A stretch of 64,000 nt of DNA from Flavobacterium gyeonganense. Its GTDB lineage: Bacteria; Bacteroidota; Bacteroidia; Flavobacteriales; Flavobacteriaceae. Below, in pieces: positions 38,291-47,599 of this stretch (within the stretch, counting starts at the first letter, position 1; each line of letters starts with the position of its first letter). Location of the stretch: the NCBI RefSeq assembly GCF_029625295.1, contig NZ_CP121112.1, forward strand, positions 3,534,001-3,598,000, in the 5' to 3' direction. The translations under genes were made by a program, and so were the position numbers. The notes beneath the pieces are model-generated. The model ran no database searches. It was not told the origin of the DNA and saw nothing but the letters and a program-made list of their open reading frames with translations.

Positions 38291-39376
38291 ATGAAACATA
38301 AACTAATCATCGGAATTGCAATTGTGAGTTTATCCATCGCAGGCTGTAAAAAAGAAGTAGAAAATCCGCAGATCAATACCTCTTTTGCTTTGAGCGATAA
38401 CATGCTGAAAACGACAACAACTGCAGTTGCACAGACACAGCCTGTAACAAACGAATTGAGTTTTTACGGAAAAATCACTGCCGACAACAATAAAATGATT
38501 GATGTTTACCCACTTGTAGGCGGAAACGTAATGAAGGTAAATGTTGAACTTGGAGATTATGTAAAAAAAGGTCAGGTTTTGGCAACCATAAAAAGTACCG
38601 ATATTGCTGATTTCGAAAAACAATCCCTTGATGCTAAAAGTGATTTGCTTGTAGCCAAAAACAACCTCAAAGTTGCCCAGGAATTATTTGACGGAAAATT
38701 AAACTCTGAAAGCGATGTGCTTCAGGCAAAATCGGAAGTAAATAAAGCGCAGTCACAGTTAAGCAAAGTTCAGGAGACTTATAAAATCTACAATATCAAA
38801 GCAGGCTCTATTTACGAAGTAACAGCACCAATCAGCGGTTTTGTCATTCAAAAAAGCATCAATCAGGACATGCTCTTGCGAAGCGACCGCTCAGAAAATA
38901 TTTTTGACATTGCCGAAATAAGCGAAGTATGGGCAATGGCAAACATTAACGAGACGGACATCAATAAAGTAAAATTAGGAATCGATGCAGATGTTACGAC
39001 CTTGAGTTATCCGGATAAAGTTTTTAAAGGAAAAGTAGATAAAATTTTCAACGTAATTGATCCGGAAACAAAAGCAATGCAGGCAAGGGTTAAACTGCAA
39101 AACCCTGGATTTTTGCTGAAACCGGATATGAATGCCAACATCAAACTGTCTTTTAAAGAAGATAAATCGATGATTGCAATTCCGAGTGATGCTATTGTTT
39201 TCGATAAAAGTAAAAATTTCGTCATGATTTTTAAAGACCGTCACAATATCGAAACGAGACAAGTTGAGGTTTACAGAGTGGTTGGAAAAATCGCCTATAT
39301 CTCAAGCGGTTTAAAAGAAAATGAAAAAGTCATTACCAACAATCAGTTATTTATTTACCGTGCTTTAAACGAATAA
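38291..39376 (+). CDS. Efflux RND transporter periplasmic adaptor (CzcB/CusB-like lipoprotein)
   Basis: A 361-residue membrane fusion protein, lipidated at Cys19 (LSIAGC). Order of parts: barrel-sandwich half motifs around VKKGQVLATIKSTDIAD (lipoyl-like), a helical hairpin (residues about 110-160), the second lipoyl half ITAPISGFV-type (TAPISGFVIQKSI), then the beta-barrel and a membrane-proximal domain. It links pump and outer channel. No His-rich metal-binding N-terminal or C-terminal tail is present, unlike some CusB proteins. It lies 3 bp upstream of the pump gene. Confidence 0.92.
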   Translation: MKHKLIIGIAIVSLSIAGCKKEVENPQINTSFALSDNMLKTTTTAVAQTQPVTNELSFYGKITADNNKMIDVYPLVGGNVMKVNVELGDYVKKGQVLATIKSTDIADFEKQSLDAKSDLLVAKNNLKVAQELFDGKLNSESDVLQAKSEVNKAQSQLSKVQETYKIYNIKAGSIYEVTAPISGFVIQKSINQDMLLRSDRSENIFDIAEISEVWAMANINETDINKVKLGIDADVTTLSYPDKVFKGKVDKIFNVIDPETKAMQARVKLQNPGFLLKPDMNANIKLSFKEDKSMIAIPSDAIVFDKSKNFVMIFKDRHNIETRQVEVYRVVGKIAYISSGLKENEKVITNNQLFIYRALNE

Positions 39377-39379
39377 GAC

Positions 39380-42300
39380 ATGAACAAATTCATACGAAAT
39401 ATTATTGCTTTTTCGCTCAAGAACAAAGCATTCACCTTTTTTTGGGTGGGATTACTGGCGGTTGCAGGATTTATTTCCTTCAAAAATATGCCCATTGACG
39501 CTTTTCCGGATGTAACAAATACTCAGATTATCATCATTACACAATGGAACGGAAAAAGTGCAGAAGAAGTAGAACGTTTTGTGACTTCTCCTATCGAAAT
39601 TTCCATGAACTCGGTTCAGAAAAAAACGAGTGTGCGAAGTATTACCATGTTTGGATTATCGGTTATTAAAATCATTTTTGATGATGGGGTAGATGATACA
39701 TTTGCGCGTTTTCAGGTGAATAATTTGCTGAAAAATGTGACACTGCCGGATGATGTAGAACCGGATGTTCAGCCCCCTTATGGTCCAACAGGAGAAATAT
39801 TCCGGTATATTGTAAAAAGCGACAGCAGGGATAGCCGTGAATTATTAACGTATCAAAACTGGGTGATCGACAAACAGCTTCGTTCTGTTCCTGGTGTGGC
39901 CGATTTGAATGTTTTTGGAGGTCAGACTAAAACATACGAAGTTGGTGTTGATCCCGTTAAATTAGCAAAGTACAATATTACACCGCTTCAGGTTTACAAT
40001 GCTGTTGATGCAGGCAATTTAAATGTTGGCGGTGATATCATCGAAAAAAACGGACAGGCATTTGTAGTTCGTGGGGTTGGTCTTTTAAAATCCCGAAAAG
40101 ACATTGAAAACATTATTGTTGATCAGGCAGGAGGAAATCCGATTTTGGTTAAAAACGTAGCTTCTGTTTACGAAAGTTCAATGCCAAGAGTGGGGCAAAC
40201 GGGTATTGGCAAGAATGATGATGCCGTTGAAGGAATTGTCGTGATGCGTAAAGGCGAAAATGCACAGGAAACTTTGGCTTTAATCAAAGATAAAATCAAA
40301 GATTTAAATGAAAATGTACTTCCGAAAGACATTAAAATAGAAACTTTTTACGATCGTGATAATCTGATGAATTTCACGACAGAAACGGTAATGCACAATT
40401 TATTCGAAGGAATTATTCTGGTTACCTGCGTGGTATTTCTTTTTATGGCCGACTGGAGGACTACTTTTACGGTTTCTATTGTGATTCCACTTTCGTTATT
40501 GTTCGCATTTTTATGTCTGAAAATGATGGGGATGAGTGCCAATTTGCTGAGTCTGGGTGCTGTCGATTTCGGGATTATAATTGATGGAGCGGTGGTGATG
40601 GTCGAAGGATTGTTTGTGGTTTTGGATCACCGCGCGCATCAATTAGGAATGACGGCTTACAACAAAATTGCAAAAGGTAGTCTGATCAAAAAAACAGGAA
40701 CTGAAATGGGTAAAGCCATATTCTTTTCTAAGTTAATTATCATTACTGCACTACTGCCGATATTTTCTTTTCAGAAAGTAGAAGGAAAAATGTTCTCGCC
40801 TTTGGCTTTTACGTTAGGTTTTGCCTTAATGGGAGCTTTGCTTTTTACTTTGACACTGGTACCGGTTTTGTCACACATTCTTTTAAATAAAAATGTAAAA
40901 GAAAAGAACAACCCGTTCGTTAATTTTTGGGACCGCATTGTAGGGAAAGGTTTTGCCTGGACCTTTAAACATAAAGTGAAATCATTAGTTATTTCAATTT
41001 CTATTATTGCGGTAACTTTCTTTTCAGCTTCATTTTTGGGTACCGAATTTTTACCTCAGTTAAACGAAGGGGCCTTGTGGGTAACAGCAGAATTGCCAAT
41101 GAGTACGTCGCTTCCGGAGAGTGTGCAGACGGCGGCAATGATCAGAAAAGATCTGGAAACTTTTCCGGAAGTCAAAAAAGTGCTTTCGCAAACCGGAAGA
41201 AGCAATGACGGGACTGACCCGAACGGGTTCGGGTTTATTCAGCTTCAGGTAGATTTAAAACCTAAATCAGAATGGACACGCAAAATCAATATGGATGAGC
41301 TGATTAACGAAATGGATCAAAAGCTAAAAGTACATCAGGGAATTACCTATAATTATTCACAACCGGTTATCGACAACGTAGCCGAATCTGTAGCGGGTTT
41401 CAAAGCTTCAAATGCTGTGAAAATTTATGGAGATGATCTCGATAAACTCGACGAATTATCAAATGAGGTTTTAGCGAAAATCAAAAATATTCCCGGTATA
41501 AAAGACGTCGGAATTCTGAGAAATGTTGGCCAGCCAGAAATCAGTGTGATTTTGGACAGAGAAAAAATGGCCGCTTACGGTGTTACTTTGAGTGATGCGC
41601 AGGCTGTATTAGAACTGGCATTTGGAGGGAAAACAGCTACTCAAAAGTATGAAGACGAAAAGAAATTTGATGTAAGGGTTCGTTTTTCTAAAGAATACAG
41701 AAAAGACGAAGAAGATTTGGCCGAATTAAAAGTGCCAACAATCAGTGGTGCCAAAATTCCGTTGAAAGAAATATGCGATATAAAAACGGTTACTGGACCG
41801 GCTTTTATTTACAGAGATAATACCAAACGATTTATTGGGGTTAAATTCTCTGTTCGTGATCGTGATTTGGGAAGTACCATTGCGGAAGCGCAGGAAAAAG
41901 TAGCTCAGGTAAAAATGCCTGCAGGCTATACCACAGGCTGGACAGGTGAATTTGAAAATCAGGTTCGTGCCAGTGCGCGTCTGGCTCAGGTAGTACCTAT
42001 CAGTTTAATAGGGATTTTTGTCCTGTTATTTATCTTATTCGGAAATATTAAAGATTCACTGCTTGTTTTGGCCAATGTCCCGTTTGCTGTTATTGGCGGA
42101 ATCATCGCATTACATTTAACCGGAATGAATTTCGGAATATCAGCAGGGGTTGGTTTTATAGCCTTACTCGGGATCTGTATTCAAAACGGAGTTATTCTTA
42201 TATCCGAATTCCATCACAATCTTAAGGCTAAGTTTTCACTCGAAGAATCTATTTTTATGGGTGTAAAAGCCAGAACCAGGGCCGTAGTGATGACAGCATT

Positions 42301-42478
42301 GATGGCTTCTATAGGTCTGTTACCTGCCGCCATTTCTACGGGAATTGGTTCTGAATCACAAAAACCTTTGGCGATAGTAATTATTGGAGGGTTAATTACC
42401 GCAACAGTCCTGACATTATTGGTTTTTCCAATTCTGTTCTGGATATTCAACCGTAAAAAGCATGCTCCAATTGAGTAA
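39380..42478 (+). CDS. CzcA-like heavy metal efflux RND pump
   Basis: A 1032-residue, 12-helix proton-driven pump of the heavy-metal RND family that exports cations via the adaptor and TolC partner. The start region has PIDAFPDVTNTQI. The proton-relay motif in helix 4 reads DFGIIIDGAVVMVEG with Asp396, Asp402 and Glu409, the same spacing as Asp402/Asp408/Glu415 of CzcA. This points to divalent cations (Zn, Co, Cd or Ni) rather than monovalent copper, whose CusA lacks DFGxxxDG. The usual Asn after the Glu is Gly here. A hairpin terminator follows. Confidence 0.93.
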   Translation: MNKFIRNIIAFSLKNKAFTFFWVGLLAVAGFISFKNMPIDAFPDVTNTQIIIITQWNGKSAEEVERFVTSPIEISMNSVQKKTSVRSITMFGLSVIKIIFDDGVDDTFARFQVNNLLKNVTLPDDVEPDVQPPYGPTGEIFRYIVKSDSRDSRELLTYQNWVIDKQLRSVPGVADLNVFGGQTKTYEVGVDPVKLAKYNITPLQVYNAVDAGNLNVGGDIIEKNGQAFVVRGVGLLKSRKDIENIIVDQAGGNPILVKNVASVYESSMPRVGQTGIGKNDDAVEGIVVMRKGENAQETLALIKDKIKDLNENVLPKDIKIETFYDRDNLMNFTTETVMHNLFEGIILVTCVVFLFMADWRTTFTVSIVIPLSLLFAFLCLKMMGMSANLLSLGAVDFGIIIDGAVVMVEGLFVVLDHRAHQLGMTAYNKIAKGSLIKKTGTEMGKAIFFSKLIIITALLPIFSFQKVEGKMFSPLAFTLGFALMGALLFTLTLVPVLSHILLNKNVKEKNNPFVNFWDRIVGKGFAWTFKHKVKSLVISISIIAVTFFSASFLGTEFLPQLNEGALWVTAELPMSTSLPESVQTAAMIRKDLETFPEVKKVLSQTGRSNDGTDPNGFGFIQLQVDLKPKSEWTRKINMDELINEMDQKLKVHQGITYNYSQPVIDNVAESVAGFKASNAVKIYGDDLDKLDELSNEVLAKIKNIPGIKDVGILRNVGQPEISVILDREKMAAYGVTLSDAQAVLELAFGGKTATQKYEDEKKFDVRVRFSKEYRKDEEDLAELKVPTISGAKIPLKEICDIKTVTGPAFIYRDNTKRFIGVKFSVRDRDLGSTIAEAQEKVAQVKMPAGYTTGWTGEFENQVRASARLAQVVPISLIGIFVLLFILFGNIKDSLLVLANVPFAVIGGIIALHLTGMNFGISAGVGFIALLGICIQNGVILISEFHHNLKAKFSLEESIFMGVKARTRAVVMTALMASIGLLPAAISTGIGSESQKPLAIVIIGGLITATVLTLLVFPILFWIFNRKKHAPIE

Positions 42479-42511
42479 ATAGTAATAGTTGGTTATTTTA
42501 ATTTGGGGAAG

Positions 42512-42545
42512 AAAAAGCATCATTATTTTTAATGGTGCTTTTTTG
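42512..42545 (+). terminator. Rho-independent terminator of the efflux operon
   Basis: Stem AAAAAGCATCATT/AATGGTGCTTTTT, allowing one G-T pair, with a T run. Confidence 0.75.
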
Positions 42546-42570
42546 AGTTTATGAAAGGATGATTTTCATG

Positions 42571-42643
42571 AGCTCATCCCGCTGTCCCTTATATCTTTTA
42601 TGGCGAACCCCGCCATAAAAGGATGTCAGTACCATCGGGGCTA
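42571..42643. repeat. Palindromic interspersed repeat, copy B
   Basis: This shares several ordered blocks with copy A at 16017-16093. Its centre (42595-42621) is a perfect 11-bp inverted repeat CTTTTATGGCG/CGCCATAAAAG with a 5-nt loop. The ends AGCT-ATCC and ATCGGGGCTA are what I recall of a family common in Flavobacterium genomes. Confidence 0.7.
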
Positions 42644-42656
42644 AGAAACCATCAAA

Positions 42657-42692
42657 AATAAAAACGACCTTCTGCTCAGGAAGGTCGTTTTA
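42657..42692. terminator. Bidirectional terminator next to the ankyrin gene
   Basis: Stem AAAACGACCTTC/GAAGGTCGTTTT with a short loop and A/T runs both sides. It lies just past the minus-strand ankyrin gene stop. Confidence 0.8.
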
Positions 42693-42723
42693 TTACTAAC
42701 TCAAAACTTTTGGATTCAAACTT

Positions 42724-43107
42724 TTATTTTAATCCTTTCAAAATGGCAACTACTTCTGCGGCATTAGATAACTCCGCATATTTCAAAGCAGTAAATCCTT
42801 TTTCATTTTTAATGCCAGGTTTTGCTCCCTGCGCTAATAAGATTTTAACGATCTCAACTTTGTTGTAACGTGCAGCTGTCATTAAAGGAGTCATATCTTC
42901 TGATATTTGATTTACATCAGCTCCGTATTCAATAAATTTCAAGACGATTTGAAGATCCCCTTTTAAAATTGCCACATTTAGTGGGGAAGCATCATAAGAT
43001 TCAGTTTTAACTTTTTTGTCTCCGTTTGAAGAATTAAAATCTGATGCTAAAGAAACATTTGTAAAAGCTACTAAAGCTACTCCTAAATAAACGATTGATT
43101 TTTTCAT
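42724..43107 (-). CDS. Exported ankyrin-repeat protein
   Basis: A 127-residue protein with a signal peptide ending near SLAS. About three ankyrin repeats follow: SPLNVAILKGDLQIVLKFIEYGADVN (repeat 1, here split as SPLNVAILKGD and FIEYGADVN), TPLMTAARYNKVEIVKILL, and FTALKYAELSN. Ankyrin repeats bind proteins; in periplasmic bacterial forms some act near catalase or iron systems, but no such partner is nearby. It is convergent with the efflux operon and divergent from an NTF2-like lipoprotein gene. Likely monocistronic. Confidence 0.88.
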   Translation of the reverse strand: MKKSIVYLGVALVAFTNVSLASDFNSSNGDKKVKTESYDASPLNVAILKGDLQIVLKFIEYGADVNQISEDMTPLMTAARYNKVEIVKILLAQGAKPGIKNEKGFTALKYAELSNAAEVVAILKGLK

Positions 43108-43416
43108 AATGATTGTTGTTTGTTGATTGATTAATGATGATGTTTTTAATTCTGATGTAAAGGTAATCTAATTTTTGTATTATGTATTGCAAGGTACTAT
43201 GTTTTAACTATTTCTTAACATTTACTTAATGAAATAAGCCTTGTGAATTATTAGCTATCTATATAGACGACAAATAAATAATTTCGTTACAGTAATTTTG
43301 GTAATTTTACAAAAGGAGCTGTTATTGTTAAATTTTTTCAAAAGCAGGAAATTATTTATATAAATTTACATTTTCAGAAAATCTTAAATTTTAGCTGTAT
43401 TTAATTTCCATATACT
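43108..43416. other. Divergent intergenic region, ankyrin / NTF2-like lipoprotein
   Basis: The 309 bp are AT-rich with no ORF. A TAATTTTG box (43293-43300, plus strand) could be a -7 element for the lipoprotein gene, but no TTG lies about 20 bp upstream of it. I see nothing else clear. Confidence 0.4.
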
Positions 43417-43902
43417 ATGAAAAAATTAACTATTTTGATGTTTATACTTTACTTGTACGGTTGTAGTTCTCAAAAAAACTATGATTATGCCATAACCAAA
43501 AATTACAAACCCGACGATCCGGAACTCTATAAAAAGATTATAATTATGGACAGTATTTTCTTTGGACTTTATAATTCCTGCGATAAGAATCTTGAGAAAT
43601 ACGGGGATTTTTATTTAGAGGATATTGAGTTTTATCATGACAAAGGTGGACTGATGACTTCTAAAAAAGATATTATAGAAGGTACTCAGAAAAATGTTTG
43701 TGGTAAAGTTACCCGTGAATTAGTAAAAGGAAGCGTTGAGGTGTATCCAATAAAAGATTATGGAGCTTTGGAAATTGGCCTGCATAAATTTCATAACAAT
43801 ACTGAACCGCCAAATACAGAATCAAAAGCCGGAAGATTTATGATCTTTTGGAAAAATGTAAACAATGACTGGAAAATAGCAAGGGTAGTAAGTTTACACT
43901 AA
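43417..43902 (+). CDS. NTF2-like (DUF4440-type) lipoprotein
   Basis: A 161-residue lipoprotein, Cys16 in the lipobox LYGC. Residues about 40-160 look like a SnoaL/DUF4440 cone fold: a helix with MDSIFFGLYNSCDKN, then YLEDIEFYHDKGGLMTSK, and the last strands around FMIFWKNVNNDWKIARVVS, typical of this family. Such proteins bind small ligands or act as simple enzymes; the substrate cannot be told. The gene is convergent with purC and shares the terminator between them. Confidence 0.75.
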   Translation: MKKLTILMFILYLYGCSSQKNYDYAITKNYKPDDPELYKKIIIMDSIFFGLYNSCDKNLEKYGDFYLEDIEFYHDKGGLMTSKKDIIEGTQKNVCGKVTRELVKGSVEVYPIKDYGALEIGLHKFHNNTEPPNTESKAGRFMIFWKNVNNDWKIARVVSLH

Positions 43903-43913
43903 TACTAAAATAA

Positions 43914-43948
43914 AAAATGCCCTGCTATTATATGGCAAGGCATTTATT
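43914..43948. terminator. Bidirectional terminator between NTF2-like gene and purC
   Basis: Stem AAATGCC-C-TGC / GCA-A-GGCATTT with one mismatch and A/T-rich sides. Confidence 0.7.
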
Positions 43949-43998
43949 TGGAATTATATAATGTTGATAGTTCTAAATAATAATTTTAAAACCCAAAA

Positions 43999-44955
43999 TT
44001 ACTCTCTTGATGTAAGATATTCTAATACATTTTTTTCAATGCGTTGATCAATATTGTTAATATCAGCTTTAATGAATTTTTCTCCTAAAATATTCTCGTA
44101 TAATTCGATATATCTTTCTGACACTGATTCGATGTAAGCATCGGTCATTTCAGGAATCTGCTGACCTTCCTGTCCCTGAAAACCATTTTCGATCAGCCAG
44201 CGGCGTACAAACTCTTTTGATAATTGTTTTTGTTCTTCGCCTTTTTCCTGTCTTTCGGCATATCCGTCAGCATAAAAATAACGTGAAGAATCCGGAGTAT
44301 GTATTTCATCAATTAAAACGATAACACCTTCTTTCGTTTTTCCAAATTCGTATTTCGTATCCACTAAAATCAAACCGCGCTCAGCAGCAATTTCTGTTCC
44401 TCTCTGAAATAAATCACGGGTAAATTTCTCCAGGACAATATAATCTTCTTCAGAAACAATTCCTTTTGCAAGAATGTCTTCACGTGAAATATCTTCATCA
44501 TGCGAACCGTTATCAGCCTTTGTCGTTGGAGTGATAATAGGTTCAGGGAATTTATCATTTTCTTTTAAACCTTCAGCCATTGTAACTCCACAGATTTGTC
44601 TTCTTCCTGCAGCATATTCTCTCGCTGCGTGTCCTGAAAGATAACCTCGAATTACCATTTCAACTTTGAATGGTTCACACAAATGTCCTACAGCAACGTT
44701 TGGATCCGGAGTTGCAATCAACCAGTTTGGAACAATATCTTCTGTCAATTCCATAAATTTTGTAGCAATCTGGTTCAGGATTTGTCCTTTATACGGAATT
44801 CCTTTTGGCAAAACCACATCAAAAGCCGAAAGTCTGTCAGTAGCTACCATTACTAAAAGTTCGTCGTTGATATTATAAACTTCCCTCACTTTTCCTCTAT
44901 ACACTGATTTCTGATTCGGGAAATTAAAATTTGTTGTTGTGATTGTATTGCTCAT
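43999..44955 (-). CDS. purC: Phosphoribosylaminoimidazole-succinocarboxamide (SAICAR) synthase
   Basis: A 318-residue ATP-dependent enzyme joining aspartate to CAIR in purine synthesis. Marks are [11 protein letters not shown] near residue 18, the ATP-site region [16 protein letters not shown], and [12 protein letters not shown], followed by the conserved LVDTKYEFG and [12 protein letters not shown]. The length fits the longer (eukaryote-like) SAICAR synthases of Bacteroidetes rather than the 237-residue E. coli form. It carries a good promoter on the minus strand. It is not part of a visible purine operon here. Confidence 0.95.
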   Translation of the reverse strand: MSNTITTTNFNFPNQKSVYRGKVREVYNINDELLVMVATDRLSAFDVVLPKGIPYKGQILNQIATKFMELTEDIVPNWLIATPDPNVAVGHLCEPFKVEMVIRGYLSGHAAREYAAGRRQICGVTMAEGLKENDKFPEPIITPTTKADNGSHDEDISREDILAKGIVSEEDYIVLEKFTRDLFQRGTEIAAERGLILVDTKYEFGKTKEGVIVLIDEIHTPDSSRYFYADGYAERQEKGEEQKQLSKEFVRRWLIENGFQGQEGQQIPEMTDAYIESVSERYIELYENILGEKFIKADINNIDQRIEKNVLEYLTSRE

Positions 44956-44982
44956 TGTCTTTTAGTTGTGTTTTTATGAATG

Positions 44983-45014
44983 CAAATTTAAAACTATTTA
45001 AAAGAGCAAACAAA
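44983..45014 (-). promoter_or_regulatory. Bacteroidetes promoter of purC
   Basis: On the minus strand the -33 TTTG is at 45014-45011 and the -7 TAAATTTG at 44990-44983, 20 bp apart. The leader to the purC ATG is short (about 25 nt). Confidence 0.65.
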
Positions 45015-45100
45015 TGTTTATTTGTTGGTAGTTTGTTGTTAATAGTTAATAGTTTTTGTTTAAAGAATTAATTCCCATCAAGAATAAACGATTAACTAAA

Positions 45101-47449
45101 TTATTGTTTTAAAAGTGTCGAATTAAATAAATTTAAGATCCGGCTGTACTCATCTATCCAGGAATAAGTTTCTTTAAAACCATGTGCTTCAACCGGGAAA
45201 GAAGCCAGACTCCAGTTCTTTTTTTCTAATTCAATAAAACGCTGAGACAAACGTACAATATCTTTGTATTCAACATTGTCATCTACCATTCCGTGTAGCA
45301 TTACTAAATTTCCTTTTAGATTACCAGCATAATAAATAGGAGAACTTTTCTTGTAAGCTTCAGGGTCTGTTTCAGGAAAATTCAAAATATTGCCAGTATA
45401 TCCGTGATTGTAGTGTGCCCAGTCTGTAACAGATCTTAGTGCAGCTCCCGAAGTAAATTCACCAGGAGTGGTGAGCATTGCCATCAGCGTAATAAAACCA
45501 CCATAAGAACCGCCGTAAATACCAACCTTATTTGTATCAATACCATATTTTTCCACTAATACTTTTTTACCATCTAATTGATCAGATAAATCTTTCCCTC
45601 CCATAAAACGGTAAATTCCGGTTCTGAAATCTCGTCCGTAGCCGTCGCTTCCTCTGTAATCAATATCCAAAACAGTGTAACCTAAATCGGTTAACAGATT
45701 ATGGAACATATATTCTCTGTAATAATTGCTCCAGAAATTATGGGCATTTTGAAGATAACCAGCACCGTGAACGAAAATGATAGCGGCTTTATTCGAAATT
45801 TCAGCTTTAGGGGTATACAATCTTGCATTTATTGGAGTTACGTCCTGTGCTTGAAATGTAATAACTTCCGGCTCTCTCCATTGATACTTTTTAAAATCTT
45901 CTGAGACTGATGAAGAAATTTGCTGTAATGATGTGTTCTTTTTATTTTCGGCAACATAAAAATCCCATGGGATGTTTTTATATGAATAACGAACTAAAAG
46001 TGATTTTTCGTCTGGTGAAAGTACTACTTCATGCGCACCATCTTTGGTTAAAATGGGTTGCAAAACACCATCAGCAAGAGCTAATTTATAAAAATTTCTG
46101 TTTCCCGGATGTGTAGTGTTGGTACTCAAATAGAATGCTTTTTTGTCCTTTGCCAAGGTTACATCCCTAATTTCCCATTTTCCAGTGGTAAGCTGATTCT
46201 TCTTTTTTGTTTTTACATTATAAGTGTACAAATGAGAAAAGCCAGTAGCTTCAGACTGAAAATAAATAGTTTCATTGTCTGCCAAAAAGCCAAGAGTACC
46301 GGAATCAAATGAATAAGATGGAATTCCCGGACCGCCAATCCAGGCTTCGTCGTGCTGATGTTCAATTTCTTCAAAGGTTCCTTTATCAAGATTTAGATTT
46401 ACCAGCCATCTGTCTTTATTATCCTGGCTTCTGATTTCAATAATGGCTAATGAACCGTTTTGATTATAGACAGGTGCCTGAGTAACAATTGGTTTGTCTT
46501 CTTTGGCTTTGTTTTTCAGGTTATCATATTGCTCATAATATTTAGGAGTATCCTGAATATGGGTTAAATTTGAAAAATTCACATAATAAACAGAATCTTT
46601 TGCAACAGAATAAATTCCGAATTTCGTTTTTACAAAATTAGATGTCGAAACTTTCTCTTTAGTTTCAGGGGTCTGATTGTATCCATCAGCAGTGATAAAG
46701 ACTTCCATTTTTTCTCTTTTTGCTTCTGTCCCTTCTACTAACATGAAAGTGGCAAAATCGCCATTTGGATTTACTTTTAAACTATAAAAATCATCTTTCC
46801 CATAAAAATATTCCTTGGCAAAATCAGATTTTACAGTTTTGGCTTTGGCAATATTCCATTGCTTCTTAGCTTCTTTATCTCTAATGAATTGAAACAACTC
46901 TTTTTGCTGTGTATTCAGGAAAGTTTCTTTTTCTGGTTTTGTTTCTTTTTTATTCCCTTTATTAAAATTGGTGATTTGTAAAATCGTTCCTTCTTTCGTA
47001 TCAAACTTAAAAACATTATTATTCTGTTCAAAAAACAGAATTCCGGACTGGCAGCCTAATTCTAAATTATTTAATGCAACAGATTGCTGAATTAGTTTTT
47101 TTACAGTTTTTGAATGGATTGAATAAGAGTATAAACTTCCTTTTTCTAAAAAATAAACAGTATCCGACCCTGGCTTTGTTTTAAAGTCCAGTTGAGAAAA
47201 TGCAGCTTCTTTTGGTGTAGCCAATTCTGGTTTAACCATTCCTTTTTGCCAGAAATAAGTGCTGGCTCCTAATTCATCTTTTGGATTCCATTCAAAATAA
47301 ATTTTTTTACCGTCCAGAGACCAGCGCCCGTTTGTTGGTTGATTTCCAATAAAAGATTCGCCTTTCATTATTTCTTCTAACTTCAGTTTTTGGCTATTTC
47401 CAATAATTGCAATAAATGAAAAGATAAGGATAAAAATGTTTTTTGTCAT
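45101..47449 (-). CDS. S9 family prolyl oligopeptidase (dipeptidyl-peptidase IV-like)
   Basis: A 782-residue exported serine peptidase counted from ATG 47449 (MTKNIFILIF); the frame runs 8 codons further without a better start. The signal peptide ends near GNSQ. A beta-propeller (residues about 30-500) covers a C-terminal alpha/beta hydrolase. Catalytic Ser648 lies in YGGSYGGF, Asp in HGMVDDNVEY (the conserved acid region) and His in VEAHGF. Such enzymes trim peptides, often after proline, in the periplasm. It is a single gene; a TACTTTTG -7-like box lies just upstream (47478-47471 on the minus strand). Confidence 0.9.
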   Translation of the reverse strand: MTKNIFILIFSFIAIIGNSQKLKLEEIMKGESFIGNQPTNGRWSLDGKKIYFEWNPKDELGASTYFWQKGMVKPELATPKEAAFSQLDFKTKPGSDTVYFLEKGSLYSYSIHSKTVKKLIQQSVALNNLELGCQSGILFFEQNNNVFKFDTKEGTILQITNFNKGNKKETKPEKETFLNTQQKELFQFIRDKEAKKQWNIAKAKTVKSDFAKEYFYGKDDFYSLKVNPNGDFATFMLVEGTEAKREKMEVFITADGYNQTPETKEKVSTSNFVKTKFGIYSVAKDSVYYVNFSNLTHIQDTPKYYEQYDNLKNKAKEDKPIVTQAPVYNQNGSLAIIEIRSQDNKDRWLVNLNLDKGTFEEIEHQHDEAWIGGPGIPSYSFDSGTLGFLADNETIYFQSEATGFSHLYTYNVKTKKKNQLTTGKWEIRDVTLAKDKKAFYLSTNTTHPGNRNFYKLALADGVLQPILTKDGAHEVVLSPDEKSLLVRYSYKNIPWDFYVAENKKNTSLQQISSSVSEDFKKYQWREPEVITFQAQDVTPINARLYTPKAEISNKAAIIFVHGAGYLQNAHNFWSNYYREYMFHNLLTDLGYTVLDIDYRGSDGYGRDFRTGIYRFMGGKDLSDQLDGKKVLVEKYGIDTNKVGIYGGSYGGFITLMAMLTTPGEFTSGAALRSVTDWAHYNHGYTGNILNFPETDPEAYKKSSPIYYAGNLKGNLVMLHGMVDDNVEYKDIVRLSQRFIELEKKNWSLASFPVEAHGFKETYSWIDEYSRILNLFNSTLLKQ

Positions 47450-47542
47450 TATAATACTTTTTTGTAAAAACAAAAGTACATTACGAAACTATTAAAAAAT
47501 GATTTTTTGTAAAATTCTTTGTAAAATACCTAATTGAATAAA

Positions 47543-47571
47543 AAAATCCCTGAATAAGTATTTCAGGGATT
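47543..47571 (-). terminator. Rho-independent terminator of the HAD phosphatase gene
   Basis: Stem AATCCCTGAA/TTCAGGGATT with a 7-nt loop. The minus strand continues into a T run. Confidence 0.8.
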
Positions 47572-47599
47572 CTGTATTTTGATGAAAATATATTTTAGG

